From Deltaproteobacteria bacterium (GTDB lineage: Bacteria; Desulfobacterota; Desulfuromonadia; Geobacterales; Pseudopelobacteraceae): DNA of 64,000 nt. The position numbers and the translations under genes were made by a program. Below are positions 28,829-37,537 of this stretch, one piece after another (within the stretch, counting starts at the first letter, position 1; the number at the start of each line of letters is the position of its first letter). Below the pieces are notes generated by a model. That model searched no databases, was not told the DNA's origin, and saw nothing but the letters and a program-made list of their open reading frames with translations. The stretch is from contig JAJXYO010000026.1 of the NCBI GenBank assembly GCA_021780495.1, positions 62,001 to 126,000 of the forward strand, written 5' to 3'.

Positions 28829-30457
28829 ATGAGCGATGAATATATTGAAAACAATCAGTACAACATCGGTCATATCTGCACGAAGCGGCAATGCGCACTC
28901 GGCCGTGCGGACAAGACCGCCATGCGCTGGATTGACGCCCATGGTGCCCGTGTTGACTACAGCTTCTCCGACCTCGATCGAGAAAGCAACCGCTTCGCCA
29001 ATGTCCTCTCGGACCTCGGCGTGCAGAGCGGCGACATCTTCTTTACCTATTTACCCAAGATGCCGGAGCAATTTTTCGCCTTTCTGGGCGCACTCAAGGT
29101 GCAGGCTATCTGCGGCACCATGTTTTCAAATTTTGGCGAGGATGCCCTGCTGGACAGACTGGGAGATTCAGGTGCCAAAGGTGTCATTACAAAGAAAAGT
29201 TTACTCAGGAAAATCAGCTCAATCCGTTCCCGTCTTCCCGCTCTGAAATTCATCATTGTTGCCGATGGCGACACAGTTGCCTCAGAAGGTGTCCTTGGCC
29301 TGAAAGACCTTATGAATGCGGCTTCTGCGGAGTTTGAAACCCCTCTGACCTCTGCGGAAACCCCGTCGGTCCTGCATTACACTTCCGGTTCTACCGGCAA
29401 GCCCAAAGGGGTCCTGCACCGTCACGGCAGCATCATCAATCAGAACATGACGACGCGTGAAGTGCTCGGACTGACCCTTGACGACGTTTTCTGGTGCACC
29501 GCGGACCAGGGCTGGGTCACAGGCACGTCTTACGGGATTATCGGCCCCTGGAGTCTCGGCGTCACCCAGGTCCATTATGGCGGCGGCTACGACGCCCGGG
29601 AGTGGATGAACCTGCTGGCGCGCGAACGGATTTCAGTCTGGTATTCGGCCCCTACCGCTCTACGGATGTTGATGCGTGAGGATGAGGCGATATTCAGCGA
29701 GGCTGACCTGTCACATCTCAGGCACGTGTTCAGCGTGGGAGAACCTCTTAACCCCGAGGTTATTCATTGGGCACGGCGCCTGCTCAAGCGTGACATCTAC
29801 GACACCTGGTTTCAGACCGAGACCGGTGCAATCATGATCTCCAATCGCCCCGGGCTCGATGTCCGTCCCGGTTCCATGGGTAAGCAGGTTGCCGGAATCG
29901 AACCGGCCATTATTGCCGAATGCGGCGCTCATCTTAGCGACGGTGAGCAGGGCAACCTGTGTCTCAAGTCTGGCTGGCCATCGCTTTTCATCACCTATCT
30001 GAACAATGATGCCGTCTACCGGCAGAAGTTTCAACACGGTTATTACCATACCGGAGATACCGCGCGGCGGGATGCGGACGGTTATTACTGGTTCATGGGA
30101 CGAAGCGATGACGTCATCAATACGGCCGGTCACCTGGTCAGCCCTTTCGAGGTTGAAAGCGCCTTGCTGGAGGTTGAAGAGGTTGCCGAATCCGGCGTGG
30201 TCGGGGTGCCGGATGAATTGCTCTACGAGAAGGTCGTGGCGTTTATCAGCCTGCATGAACGCTACACCCCGAGCAGTGAACTGGAAATTAAGATCCGGCT
30301 GAGAGTTTCCAACAAGGTTTCCACTGTTGCAACGCCGCAGGAGATCATTTTTTGCCCCGTGATTCCCAAGAACAAGAGCGGCAAAATCATGCGACGGGTG
30401 CTCAAGGCCCGTTATATGGGCGAAGACCCGGGCGATACATCTACCATGGAGATATGA
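28829..30457 (+). CDS. AMP-forming acyl-CoA/acyl-ACP ligase (ANL superfamily)
   Basis: A 542-residue adenylating enzyme similar to acetyl-CoA synthetase. Visible motifs are YTSGSTGKPKGV near residue 187 (ATP-binding P-loop), YHTGDTARRDADGYYW near 408, GRSDDVINTAGH near 426 and K in KNKSGKIMRR near 515 (adenylation lysine). It would activate a carboxylic acid and load it on CoA or on the acyl carrier protein encoded 2 bases downstream. Its place between an aminotransferase and glycosyltransferases suggests that the acyl group decorates an amino sugar. AGGAAGG upstream of the ATG is a good ribosome site. Confidence 0.87.
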   Translation: MSDEYIENNQYNIGHICTKRQCALGRADKTAMRWIDAHGARVDYSFSDLDRESNRFANVLSDLGVQSGDIFFTYLPKMPEQFFAFLGALKVQAICGTMFSNFGEDALLDRLGDSGAKGVITKKSLLRKISSIRSRLPALKFIIVADGDTVASEGVLGLKDLMNAASAEFETPLTSAETPSVLHYTSGSTGKPKGVLHRHGSIINQNMTTREVLGLTLDDVFWCTADQGWVTGTSYGIIGPWSLGVTQVHYGGGYDAREWMNLLARERISVWYSAPTALRMLMREDEAIFSEADLSHLRHVFSVGEPLNPEVIHWARRLLKRDIYDTWFQTETGAIMISNRPGLDVRPGSMGKQVAGIEPAIIAECGAHLSDGEQGNLCLKSGWPSLFITYLNNDAVYRQKFQHGYYHTGDTARRDADGYYWFMGRSDDVINTAGHLVSPFEVESALLEVEEVAESGVVGVPDELLYEKVVAFISLHERYTPSSELEIKIRLRVSNKVSTVATPQEIIFCPVIPKNKSGKIMRRVLKARYMGEDPGDTSTMEI

Positions 30458-30458
30458 C

Positions 30459-30695
30459 ATGACTACCAGAGATACGTTGAATGAAATTTTCAGGATGGTA
30501 TTTGATGATGACACCATCCAGATAGAGCCCGGCATGACGGCAAACGACGTAGACGGCTGGGACTCACTCTCCCACATAAACCTGATCACGTCTGTCGAGG
30601 CCGGATTCATGTTCAGGTTTACGCAGAAGGAGTTGATGGCACTTAAAAATGTCGGCGATCTGATGAAAACCATAGACGCCAGGGTTTCGCAGTAA
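30459..30695 (+). CDS. Acyl carrier protein
   Basis: A 78-residue four-helix carrier. S36 in DGWDSLSHINLI is the expected phosphopantetheine site, and the length and acidic composition fit. It starts 2 bases after the ligase stop, so the two are almost certainly translated together. Such a dedicated ACP in a polysaccharide cluster would carry the activated acyl or aminoacyl group to a transferase, for example the GNAT or beta-helix acyltransferases downstream; this last step is inference. Confidence 0.9.
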   Translation: MTTRDTLNEIFRMVFDDDTIQIEPGMTANDVDGWDSLSHINLITSVEAGFMFRFTQKELMALKNVGDLMKTIDARVSQ

Positions 30696-30744
30696 ACAGT
30701 AGCAGATATAGCGGTCATCTTACTGGTCCCGAGGTAATGCAGCG

Positions 30745-31626
30745 ATGGGAACTGATATTCAGGTAAGCGTAGTCATCCCGACATATAACCGGGCAGGCTT
30801 TCTTCGGGAAGCCATAGAAAGCGTGCTTGCGCAAACGTACACGAATTTCGAGATTATTGTTGTAGACGACGGTTCCACGGATGGGACGCAAGAGCTGATG
30901 ACATCATTATATCGTAATGTCAGGTACCTGCGGCAGGAGAACCGCGGTCCCGCTGCAGCGCGCAACAACGGTATCAACAACGCTGCCGGAGAATTCATCG
31001 CTTTTCTGGACTCTGATGATATCTGGTTGCCCGAAATGCTCTCAAAACAGATTGCCAGGCTGAGCCTCAATCCGGCCGCCGGATTGGTGGCAACGGGATA
31101 CGGGCTGTTCGAGACCGGGAGGGTGATGACGGAAATGGTGGTTCTGGATGAAGACGATCTGGCCGATGCCCGCCGCGGAAATCATTATAAAAATTTTTTC
31201 GCGACCTCCAGCCTGATGGTCAGAAAGCTCTGCCTCACGACAGTTGGTTTGCTTAACGAGAACCTGCATTATGCTGAAGATTGGGATCTGTTGATTCGCC
31301 TTATGGAGCGCTACAGCTTTGAATATCTTCCCGAAGTACTGATGCTGTACAGGTCGCATCCGACCAATCTCAGTACAACGTCACTACAAGAAAACATGAA
31401 GCAGTGGCAGAAGGTAATAGATATGCATTCATCAAACGGAAATTATTTCAATGATTCGATTTTGAGGAGAAAACGTCTGAGTTGGCTCTACCTGAATCAG
31501 GCCTGCGCTCAACGAGGCAATGATCCGCACCTTGAAGAAACGTTCATGCTGGAATCGATCCGGGCCTGGCCGCTCTGGTTTCCGGGGAGGTATTCGTTTT
31601 TTCTCAAACGGCTCGGTTGCCGCTAG
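30745..31626 (+). CDS. Family 2 glycosyltransferase
   Basis: A 293-residue GT-A enzyme with VSVVIPTYNRAGFLREAI, IIVVDDGSTDGTQEL near residue 35 and FLDSDD near residue 92. It is shorter than the two GT2 proteins upstream and has no membrane span. GAGGTAATG precedes the start by about 10 bases. It sits between the ACP gene and the ligase/polymerase gene and probably adds a sugar on the cytoplasmic side of the membrane. Confidence 0.87.
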   Translation: MGTDIQVSVVIPTYNRAGFLREAIESVLAQTYTNFEIIVVDDGSTDGTQELMTSLYRNVRYLRQENRGPAAARNNGINNAAGEFIAFLDSDDIWLPEMLSKQIARLSLNPAAGLVATGYGLFETGRVMTEMVVLDEDDLADARRGNHYKNFFATSSLMVRKLCLTTVGLLNENLHYAEDWDLLIRLMERYSFEYLPEVLMLYRSHPTNLSTTSLQENMKQWQKVIDMHSSNGNYFNDSILRRKRLSWLYLNQACAQRGNDPHLEETFMLESIRAWPLWFPGRYSFFLKRLGCR

Positions 31627-31699
31627 GTAGTGTTAATGGATGCTTTTTCCGTGTGCAGTACTATTCTCAGGGCTGGCGGCAAGGACGGAGAGGTCAGAG

Positions 31700-33034
31700 A
31701 TGAATACTATTTCGAAAGCTATTGACAGTAACCGGAGTTCATCGGTTGTTATGACGGTTTTCACGGTATGGTCGTTTATAATGATCTGTCGTCCCCAGGA
31801 TTATCTGACATTTTTGGACGTGGTGAGGCCGGCGCTTCTGCTCGGCCTGGCAGCGGCCATTCTCTGTTTTTTTTCACAGCACAGCGAAAGCAGACCGGTC
31901 ATGGCCGATTCCCAGATGAAGCTCTATGGCTGGCTCGTCGTGGTTATGGTACTCAGCCTCCCTTTTTCCTACTATCAGAGATTGTCGCTGAAAGGGTTGA
32001 TTGGTTACTGCAGCGTGGTCCTGTTCGTTCTCCTCTTTTACCGACTGATGGACAGCGCCGCTAGAATCAGAAGGATTCTCTTGGTCTACTGCATCGGCAT
32101 AGCCGTCTACGGCCTGTCGATCCTTACCCTGGGGACCATACTGGAAGGGAGGATCGCCTTCGGCACCATGTTCGATCCCAATGATATCGCTTTTTACATG
32201 ATCAGCTTCATTACCTTCAATCTGCTATTCATCGGCGGGGATAGCAGCCGGCTTGTGCGATTTATTGCGCTGGCCAGTTTTCTGCTCGGACTGCTGATTA
32301 TAGTTAAAACAGGTTCCCGCGGCGGATTTATAGCGCTTATGGCGGTTTTTGCTTTTTTACTGTTCAGCAGAAACGCGGTCTTCAAAATCTCCGTTATGCA
32401 GAGAGGTGTGCTGGTCTTGCTGGCTATCATCTCATTGCAGTTTGTGGATCTTGATATGGGAAGATTCAGGACGATCCTGGACATCAAGGATGATTACAAC
32501 TCCACCAGTGAAGAAGGGCGATTAGCCATCTGGAAGAGCGGAATACGAATGATGGCGACTCATCCGCTGGCCGGAGTCGGCTTTAATCTGTTTCCGGAAG
32601 GGTTGGGCAGGGAAAAAGAGGCGCGTGGCCTTGATTCTGCCAAGTGGCAGACAGCGCACAATAGTCTGGTGCAGATCGGCGCTGAAACGGGGTTCTTTGG
32701 GTTCATGCTCTTCCTGTTGTTGAGCCTGAACGCCTACCGGATCTTTGCCGGAATCGCCCGCGACGGGGGTGGTGGGGACGATGCGCTTGCCAAGCTCGGG
32801 GTGCTGGCCCAGGCAGGATTTATCGGGCATTTTATCGCGGCCATGTTTCTGAGTCAGGCATATTCAATCTACTGGGCCTTTTACATTGTCCTTTCAGCAA
32901 CCATGAGCCATTTACGTACGGAAGTGCCTGCAGCCGTGGCAGCCGTCACTGCAACAGAAGATTCGTTTGTCCCCTCAGGGATTGCTGGCGGAACCAAGAT
33001 TACCGCGTTTGGACAGCGAGGATGCAATGGTTGA
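31700..33034 (+). CDS. O-antigen ligase/polymerase-like membrane protein
   Basis: A 444-residue protein with about ten hydrophobic spans. The N-terminus (FIMICRPQDYLTFLD) resembles the exosortase-associated O-ligase group, and the large loop EGRLAIWKSGIRMMATHPL...GVG followed by AHNSLVQIGAETGFFG is the Wzy_C/WaaL signature. It would polymerise or ligate lipid-linked glycan at the periplasmic face. ATG 31700 is chosen because GGAGAGG lies at 31687-31693; the open frame back to 31640 lacks a signal. The last 8 bases overlap the next gene. Confidence 0.85.
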   Translation: MNTISKAIDSNRSSSVVMTVFTVWSFIMICRPQDYLTFLDVVRPALLLGLAAAILCFFSQHSESRPVMADSQMKLYGWLVVVMVLSLPFSYYQRLSLKGLIGYCSVVLFVLLFYRLMDSAARIRRILLVYCIGIAVYGLSILTLGTILEGRIAFGTMFDPNDIAFYMISFITFNLLFIGGDSSRLVRFIALASFLLGLLIIVKTGSRGGFIALMAVFAFLLFSRNAVFKISVMQRGVLVLLAIISLQFVDLDMGRFRTILDIKDDYNSTSEEGRLAIWKSGIRMMATHPLAGVGFNLFPEGLGREKEARGLDSAKWQTAHNSLVQIGAETGFFGFMLFLLLSLNAYRIFAGIARDGGGGDDALAKLGVLAQAGFIGHFIAAMFLSQAYSIYWAFYIVLSATMSHLRTEVPAAVAAVTATEDSFVPSGIAGGTKITAFGQRGCNG

Positions 33035-33728
33035 TGCGCTCATACTGAAAATCAGGAGACGGGAGACGCCTTTCTACAGCACCCTGTACGATCTGGCCAA
33101 GCGGGCCAGAAAATTCGAGGTGCCGGTTGTCAGGCCGCTCTATCGTTTACTCGCTTGGGAGCGTTTGCTCCGGCGCGGTCTTTGGAGTTCATGCACACGC
33201 ATACTCTACCATACTCCCATCTTCAAGCTGCGCTGCGCTTCGGCCGGAAGCGGGCTTTACCTGATCGGAGGTATTCCGCTGGTGATGGGACCTTTGCGGC
33301 TGATCCTGGGTGACGATGTATCGATCCATGGTAAAAGTACCTTGATCGGGGCGAAGGTTTTCGATAACCCGACACTGACCGTCGGCAGCAACAGTTGTCT
33401 CGGGTATCAGCTGATTATCGATGTCGGTCGTGATGTCACGATCGGCAAGAATGTCTTTATCGGCGACCGGGTGAGCATTCTCAGCTACGACGGCCATCCC
33501 ACCAAACCGGAAGAAAGGCACCTGCCGGCATCCAGAGCCAGCAGCAAGCCGATTGTCATTGGTGATAATGTCTGGATCAGCGGTAATTGCGTGATTCTGA
33601 AAGGGGTGACCATCGGTGAAAATTCGGTGATTGCAAACGGCAGCGTGGTAAGTGCCAAGGTCCCGCCAAATTCACTGGCCTTTGGCAATCCAGCCCGTTG
33701 TTTTCCGCTCGGATCGATGGGGACATGA
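33027..33728 (+). CDS. Hexapeptide-repeat acyltransferase
   Basis: A 233-residue protein. From about residue 90 it has beta-helix turns (LILGDDVSIHG, VTIGKNVFIGDRVSI) and the terminal part VWISGNCVILKGVTIGENSV with NSLAFGNPARCF, as in maltose/galactoside acetyltransferase relatives; the His near residue 155 in SYDGHP is the likely base. Residues 1-85 are basic and helical, unlike short family members, and may contact the membrane. GAGG precedes ATG 33027, which overlaps the previous stop. It probably acetylates a sugar of the polysaccharide. Confidence 0.83.
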   Translation: MVDALILKIRRRETPFYSTLYDLAKRARKFEVPVVRPLYRLLAWERLLRRGLWSSCTRILYHTPIFKLRCASAGSGLYLIGGIPLVMGPLRLILGDDVSIHGKSTLIGAKVFDNPTLTVGSNSCLGYQLIIDVGRDVTIGKNVFIGDRVSILSYDGHPTKPEERHLPASRASSKPIVIGDNVWISGNCVILKGVTIGENSVIANGSVVSAKVPPNSLAFGNPARCFPLGSMGT

Positions 33729-33773
33729 TTTTGTATCCATAATTACCCGTGAGAAGGTGTCTGGAGAGGGGTT

Positions 33774-34379
33774 ATGAAGCTGTCAGGCATATTCCGTCAG
33801 TTGATGTATCTGAAAAACACTGTCCGCTCGGTGTATGGAGCTGGGGCCAAGGCGTGGTTCAGCTTCATATATTACGGGCTGTTCCGGCTGAACCGCTTCC
33901 GGATCCTGAAGGTGAATCTGGAGATGCTGCCTGCAACCCGGCTTGATGTGCCGGGGGTCTCGTTTGTATCACCCGGACTCGATGAACTTGAGAGTTTGAG
34001 AGCCCCCCATCTTCCCAGAGAGTTTTTCTGTGACCGTTTTCATAAGGTGAGTAACTGCTGCATAGCCCGATTGAACGGCGCTCTGGCCTATATCCACTGG
34101 ATATATTTTTGTGGCGATTTCAGCCGGTTTCTCTCGTTCGGGGAGGATTGTGCGGAGATTAATTACGTACTTACCTTGCCGGAATATCGCGGGCATGGCA
34201 TCAGCGCCGCTGCATTCTGCCATTCTCTTCACTCCCTCAGGGATCAGGGGATCAGGAATGTATTCGCCGTTGTGCATGAGGAAAACATCGCTTCGTTGAA
34301 ATCATTTGGCAAAGCCGGTTTTGTGGATGTCGGCAGCACGTTCTCATTCGGATTGTTCAACAGGAAGGTTTCTGTCTGA
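33774..34379 (+). CDS. GNAT-family acyltransferase
   Basis: A 201-residue protein. The C-terminal half shows the GNAT acyl-CoA loop EINYVLTLPEYRGHGISAAA (Arg-Gly-His-Gly in place of the usual R/Q-x-x-G-x-G/A) and the strand VFAVVHEENIASLKSFGKAGF. The N-terminal 50 residues are basic and partly hydrophobic. GGAGAGGGG stands 2 to 10 bases before the start. It lies in the acyl-ligase/ACP operon and is a candidate to move an acyl group onto an amino sugar; the donor is not known. Confidence 0.72.
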   Translation: MKLSGIFRQLMYLKNTVRSVYGAGAKAWFSFIYYGLFRLNRFRILKVNLEMLPATRLDVPGVSFVSPGLDELESLRAPHLPREFFCDRFHKVSNCCIARLNGALAYIHWIYFCGDFSRFLSFGEDCAEINYVLTLPEYRGHGISAAAFCHSLHSLRDQGIRNVFAVVHEENIASLKSFGKAGFVDVGSTFSFGLFNRKVSV

Positions 34380-34400
34380 AGGCTGATAGGCAGGCTGAAT

Positions 34401-35576
34401 ATGGAACTCGCAAAAAAATACAAGATTGCCTATGTCCTGACTCCGGTTACCTTTGGCGGTCTGGAGAAGGTCAGCCTCAATTTTCTGTCACATGTGGACC
34501 GGGAGAAATTTGAAATAGAGCCGATTATGTTTTTGCGACCCTGGGAAGCCGAAAACTTCTTTACGGATGAGATCAGGCGGCTGGATTTCAACTCGTTTTC
34601 CATTCCGGTGTCACATTCCGTGAATGGAGAGTTGTTGAGGGTGCCGCGGTGCCTGTTGCAGCTGAAAAAAATCGTCGGGATGGGACAGTATGATCTGATC
34701 CATACCCACGGGTATCTTGCCGATCTTCTGGGTTTGCCGGCAGCCATGATTTCCGGTGTGCCGCTTCTATCCACCTGTCATGGCTTTATACAGGGCGGGT
34801 GGAAGCTATCGCTCTATAACCAGCTCGATTTGAAGGCGCTTGGTCGTTTTGACCGGGTAATAGCTGTTTCCGACTCGATCAGAAACGACTGGCTGACCAA
34901 GTACGTTCGTCCGGAGAGGATCAAGGTCATAGAAAATTCCACCTCCTGTCCGGAACTACGAGGGAATCCGGGAGATAACCGGTCAACCGTCAGGGAACAC
35001 TATAGAAAGGCGGCTGGAGCTTCCCCGGAAACAATTGTGCTGGGCTTCTCGGGGCGTCTGAGCCGGGAGAAGGGGGTGGCCGATCTGATCATTGCCGTGA
35101 AATTGCTGACCGAATCAGGTGTATCCATACGGTTGCTCGTGCTGGGTGATGGTGCCCGGAGAGCGGAACTGGAAGCGTTGGCCGCAGCAAGCGGGGTGAC
35201 GGATAAGGTGCTTTTTGCCGGTTTTCAGGCGGACATTGGAAACTGGCTGGCTGCCATGGATATTTTCATTCTGCCGTCCCATACCGAAGGCACACCATTG
35301 GCGCTGCTTGAGGCGATGGCTTCGGCCGTACCCTGCATCGCCACGGCTGTTGGCGGGATTCCCGCTGTTATAGATCAGCATGTTGACGGAATTCTCATTG
35401 CACCCGGAAAACCGGATGAGATACGCGACGCGGTGCAGCTATTGGTCTCGGACAGTGTGAAACGCACTGCATTGGCTGAAAAAGGGCGTGCAAAAATCGC
35501 GCGGCAGTACAATGTGCGATCCTGGGCGAGAAGTATTGAACAAGAGTATGTGAGGACGATATGCTTGAATCATTAA
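34401..35576 (+). CDS. Family 4 glycosyltransferase
   Basis: A 391-residue GT-B enzyme. The N-terminal domain starts YVLTPVTFGGLEKVSLN and has DLIHTHGYLADLL near residue 95. The C-terminal domain has GFSGRLSREKGV near 215, and the donor-binding FILPSHTEGTPLALLEAMA near 290. The retaining mechanism is a family property. It overlaps the following acyltransferase gene by 16 bases, so the two are closely coupled. It works in the cytoplasm on the growing lipid-linked chain. Confidence 0.9.
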   Translation: MELAKKYKIAYVLTPVTFGGLEKVSLNFLSHVDREKFEIEPIMFLRPWEAENFFTDEIRRLDFNSFSIPVSHSVNGELLRVPRCLLQLKKIVGMGQYDLIHTHGYLADLLGLPAAMISGVPLLSTCHGFIQGGWKLSLYNQLDLKALGRFDRVIAVSDSIRNDWLTKYVRPERIKVIENSTSCPELRGNPGDNRSTVREHYRKAAGASPETIVLGFSGRLSREKGVADLIIAVKLLTESGVSIRLLVLGDGARRAELEALAAASGVTDKVLFAGFQADIGNWLAAMDIFILPSHTEGTPLALLEAMASAVPCIATAVGGIPAVIDQHVDGILIAPGKPDEIRDAVQLLVSDSVKRTALAEKGRAKIARQYNVRSWARSIEQEYVRTICLNH

Positions 35577-36118
35577 TTGCCTATGTAAGAGGGTACTTGC
35601 TGTATGCCCGTGTGGAGAGTAACGGGCCGATCAAGTCGATCGGCAGGACCATCATTCACAATCCAAGCGGGAAAATACGTATCGGCAAGCGTACCTGCCT
35701 CTGGCCCGAGGTCAAGTTGTCACTCATCGCCTGTTTGAATGCAGACGCGCCATTGCTGCAGATCGGAGAATTCTGCTCGATTGGAGACAGATCCCAGATC
35801 CATTGCGGGAATCAGGTGATTATCGGCAACTATGTGCTGATCTCCTGGGATGTCAACATCATCGAATACGATTACCATGCCCCCGGTGGGGGGCAGCCGG
35901 TGCCGCGGCCGATAATTATCGAGGATGAGGTGTGGATTGGCGCCAGGTGCATCATTTCCAAAGGGGTGACCATCGGCAAGGGCGCAATTATCGGAGCCGG
36001 ATCGGTTGTGGTCAAGGACGTGCCACCCTATACACTGGCTGCCGGCAATCCTGCACGAGCCATCAGACAGGTCCAGTCCTGGAAAGGTAATTCCGATGAA
36101 GCCTTCTGCGCACAGTAA
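35561..36118 (+). CDS. Hexapeptide-repeat acetyltransferase
   Basis: A 185-residue beta-helix enzyme with repeats such as IGEFCSIGDRSQIHCG and VWIGARCIISKGVTIGKGAI, the YDYHAP region around residue 106 supplying the catalytic His, and the usual ending YTLAAGNPARAIR. It is similar in type to colanic-acid acetyltransferases. It overlaps both neighbours (16 bases upstream, 23 downstream), indicating tight translational coupling with the two GT4 genes. Confidence 0.87.
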   Translation: MLESLIAYVRGYLLYARVESNGPIKSIGRTIIHNPSGKIRIGKRTCLWPEVKLSLIACLNADAPLLQIGEFCSIGDRSQIHCGNQVIIGNYVLISWDVNIIEYDYHAPGGGQPVPRPIIIEDEVWIGARCIISKGVTIGKGAIIGAGSVVVKDVPPYTLAAGNPARAIRQVQSWKGNSDEAFCAQ

Positions 36119-37226
36119 GAAGATCAACATAATGCATACGGTTCTCAGTCTTGAAATGGGAGGGCTGGAAAAAATCGTCGCCGACACCGTTTCCGGGCTC
36201 GACAAAGCAAAATACAATGTCGAGGTCTGCTGTTTTGATTCACTCGGACATTTCGCCGCCATCCTGGCCGATCTCGGAATAGTTGTTAATCTTCTCCAGC
36301 GGAATCAGGATCATTATGACTATTTCTTCCCCTGCAGGCTGAAAAAGTTACTTCATGACAAAGAAACCGACATCCTTCATATGCATAGCGGCACGTTTTT
36401 TCTCGGCACCCAGGCTGCCCTTCTGGCCGGCATACCCAGGATGGTGTATACCGATCATGGCCGGCATTTTGTAGAACCCAAAATCCTTCTGGCAATGGAC
36501 AGGTTCTGCGGTTTTTTTGTGAAAAAAATCGTTGCCGTTTCCCATGAGTTGGAAAGATATCTTGCTGATGTTGTCAAGCTTCCGGAAGGGAAGTTGACGA
36601 CAATCATCAATGGGATCAATACCAGGCAGTTCGCGCCTTTGCCAAAATCCACATCCCTGCTGGCTGAGCTGAACATCCCCGCCCGCCACAGAATAATCGG
36701 CACGGTAGGAAGGCTGGTGGAGGTGAAGGATCAGGTCTCCATGATCAGAGCCTTTGCGCAGGCATGTGAAGAACAGGCAGATATAACCCTGTTGTTGATA
36801 GGAGATGGCCCTTTGCTGCCCCTGCTGCAGCAGACTGCTCGCGAGTGTAATGTCGCGGATCGAGCAGTTTTTACCGGCAAGAGAAATGATGTCGCCCCGT
36901 TGATGAATCTCATGGATATCTTCATGCTTACCTCGCTCTCGGAGGGGACTTCTATTTCACTGCTGGAAGCGATGGCTACCGGCGCAGCACCGATTGTCAC
37001 CGATGTGGGTGGCAATCCATCCATTGTTCAGCAGGAGGTCAACGGGATTGTAGTCAAACCCGGGGATATTGCCGCCATGACGGCGGCAATCAACGTTCTG
37101 CTGGGAAACAATACCGTCCGAGACCGCTACAGCAACAACGCGATAGAAACCGTACGATGCAATTACAGTCTGGAAAGCATGATTGGCAAGTATACAGAGG
37201 TATACAACGAACTATACGGGAGTTGA
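36096..37226 (+). CDS. Family 4 glycosyltransferase
   Basis: A 376-residue GT-B enzyme: HTVLSLEMGGLEKIVAD at the start, LHMHSGTFFLGTQAAL near residue 90, GTVGRLVEVKDQ near 200 and FMLTSLSEGTSISLLEAMA near 275 for the sugar nucleotide. ATG 36096 has AAAGG at 36083-36087; the longer frame from 36006 lies fully within the previous gene. It is the last gene of the assembly block before the riboswitch. Confidence 0.9.
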   Translation: MKPSAHSKKINIMHTVLSLEMGGLEKIVADTVSGLDKAKYNVEVCCFDSLGHFAAILADLGIVVNLLQRNQDHYDYFFPCRLKKLLHDKETDILHMHSGTFFLGTQAALLAGIPRMVYTDHGRHFVEPKILLAMDRFCGFFVKKIVAVSHELERYLADVVKLPEGKLTTIINGINTRQFAPLPKSTSLLAELNIPARHRIIGTVGRLVEVKDQVSMIRAFAQACEEQADITLLLIGDGPLLPLLQQTARECNVADRAVFTGKRNDVAPLMNLMDIFMLTSLSEGTSISLLEAMATGAAPIVTDVGGNPSIVQQEVNGIVVKPGDIAAMTAAINVLLGNNTVRDRYSNNAIETVRCNYSLESMIGKYTEVYNELYGS

Positions 37227-37363
37227 TTCCTTGATAATGTTGAGGAAATGCGGAAATATGATCCAACCGGTCATGCTCTTGATAAAAATGCAATGTTTTG
37301 TGACGTGAAGCACATCCCCTGGAATGGTTTTGGAGGATAGTTTATTTACAAATCTGTCAAACA

Positions 37364-37453
37364 TAGGGGAATCGATAATACTAAACCACTTGTGAAAGTG
37401 GGGCGGAAAGCCTACTGGGTCTCACTGAGACAGCCGGGTCGCCGAAATCCTGG
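37364..37453 (+). ncRNA. GEMM-I riboswitch, cGAMP-type (GEMM-Ib)
   Basis: The conserved core is present: TAAACC (37382-37387); P2 stem CCACTT/AAGTGG with GTGA tetraloop; GGGGCGGAAAGCC (37399-37411 or so); P3 GTCTC-act-GAGAC; then AGCCGGG and GCCGAAA. Counting back from AAACC, the base equivalent to Vc2 G20 is A, the change reported for cGAMP-sensing GEMM-Ib RNAs. From memory, the core closely matches Geobacter metallireducens cGAMP switches (ATACTAAACC, GGGGCGGAAAGCC, GAGACAGCCGGG). It precedes a secreted protein gene by about 85 bases. Ligand choice is inferred from the base, not tested. Confidence 0.88.
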
Positions 37454-37480
37454 AAAGGGATAAGGTATCCGGCATTTTTT
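37447..37480 (+). terminator. Riboswitch expression platform, weak terminator
   Basis: GGATA (37458-37462) pairs with TATCC (37466-37470), followed after 4 bases by six T. ATCC (37447-37450), next to the aptamer's closing strand, could pair instead with GGAT and block the terminator. Confidence 0.5.
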
Positions 37481-37537
37481 ATCGGGATCTGTTTTAGCGA
37501 TTTAAACCAGTTCGATCAACGAGCAAAGGAGTAATCT

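Noticed and set aside
33749-33946. Small frame overlapping the GNAT gene start
   Set aside because: The GNAT frame has GGAGAGGGG before ATG 33774 and family motifs; the 65-codon frame shows none.
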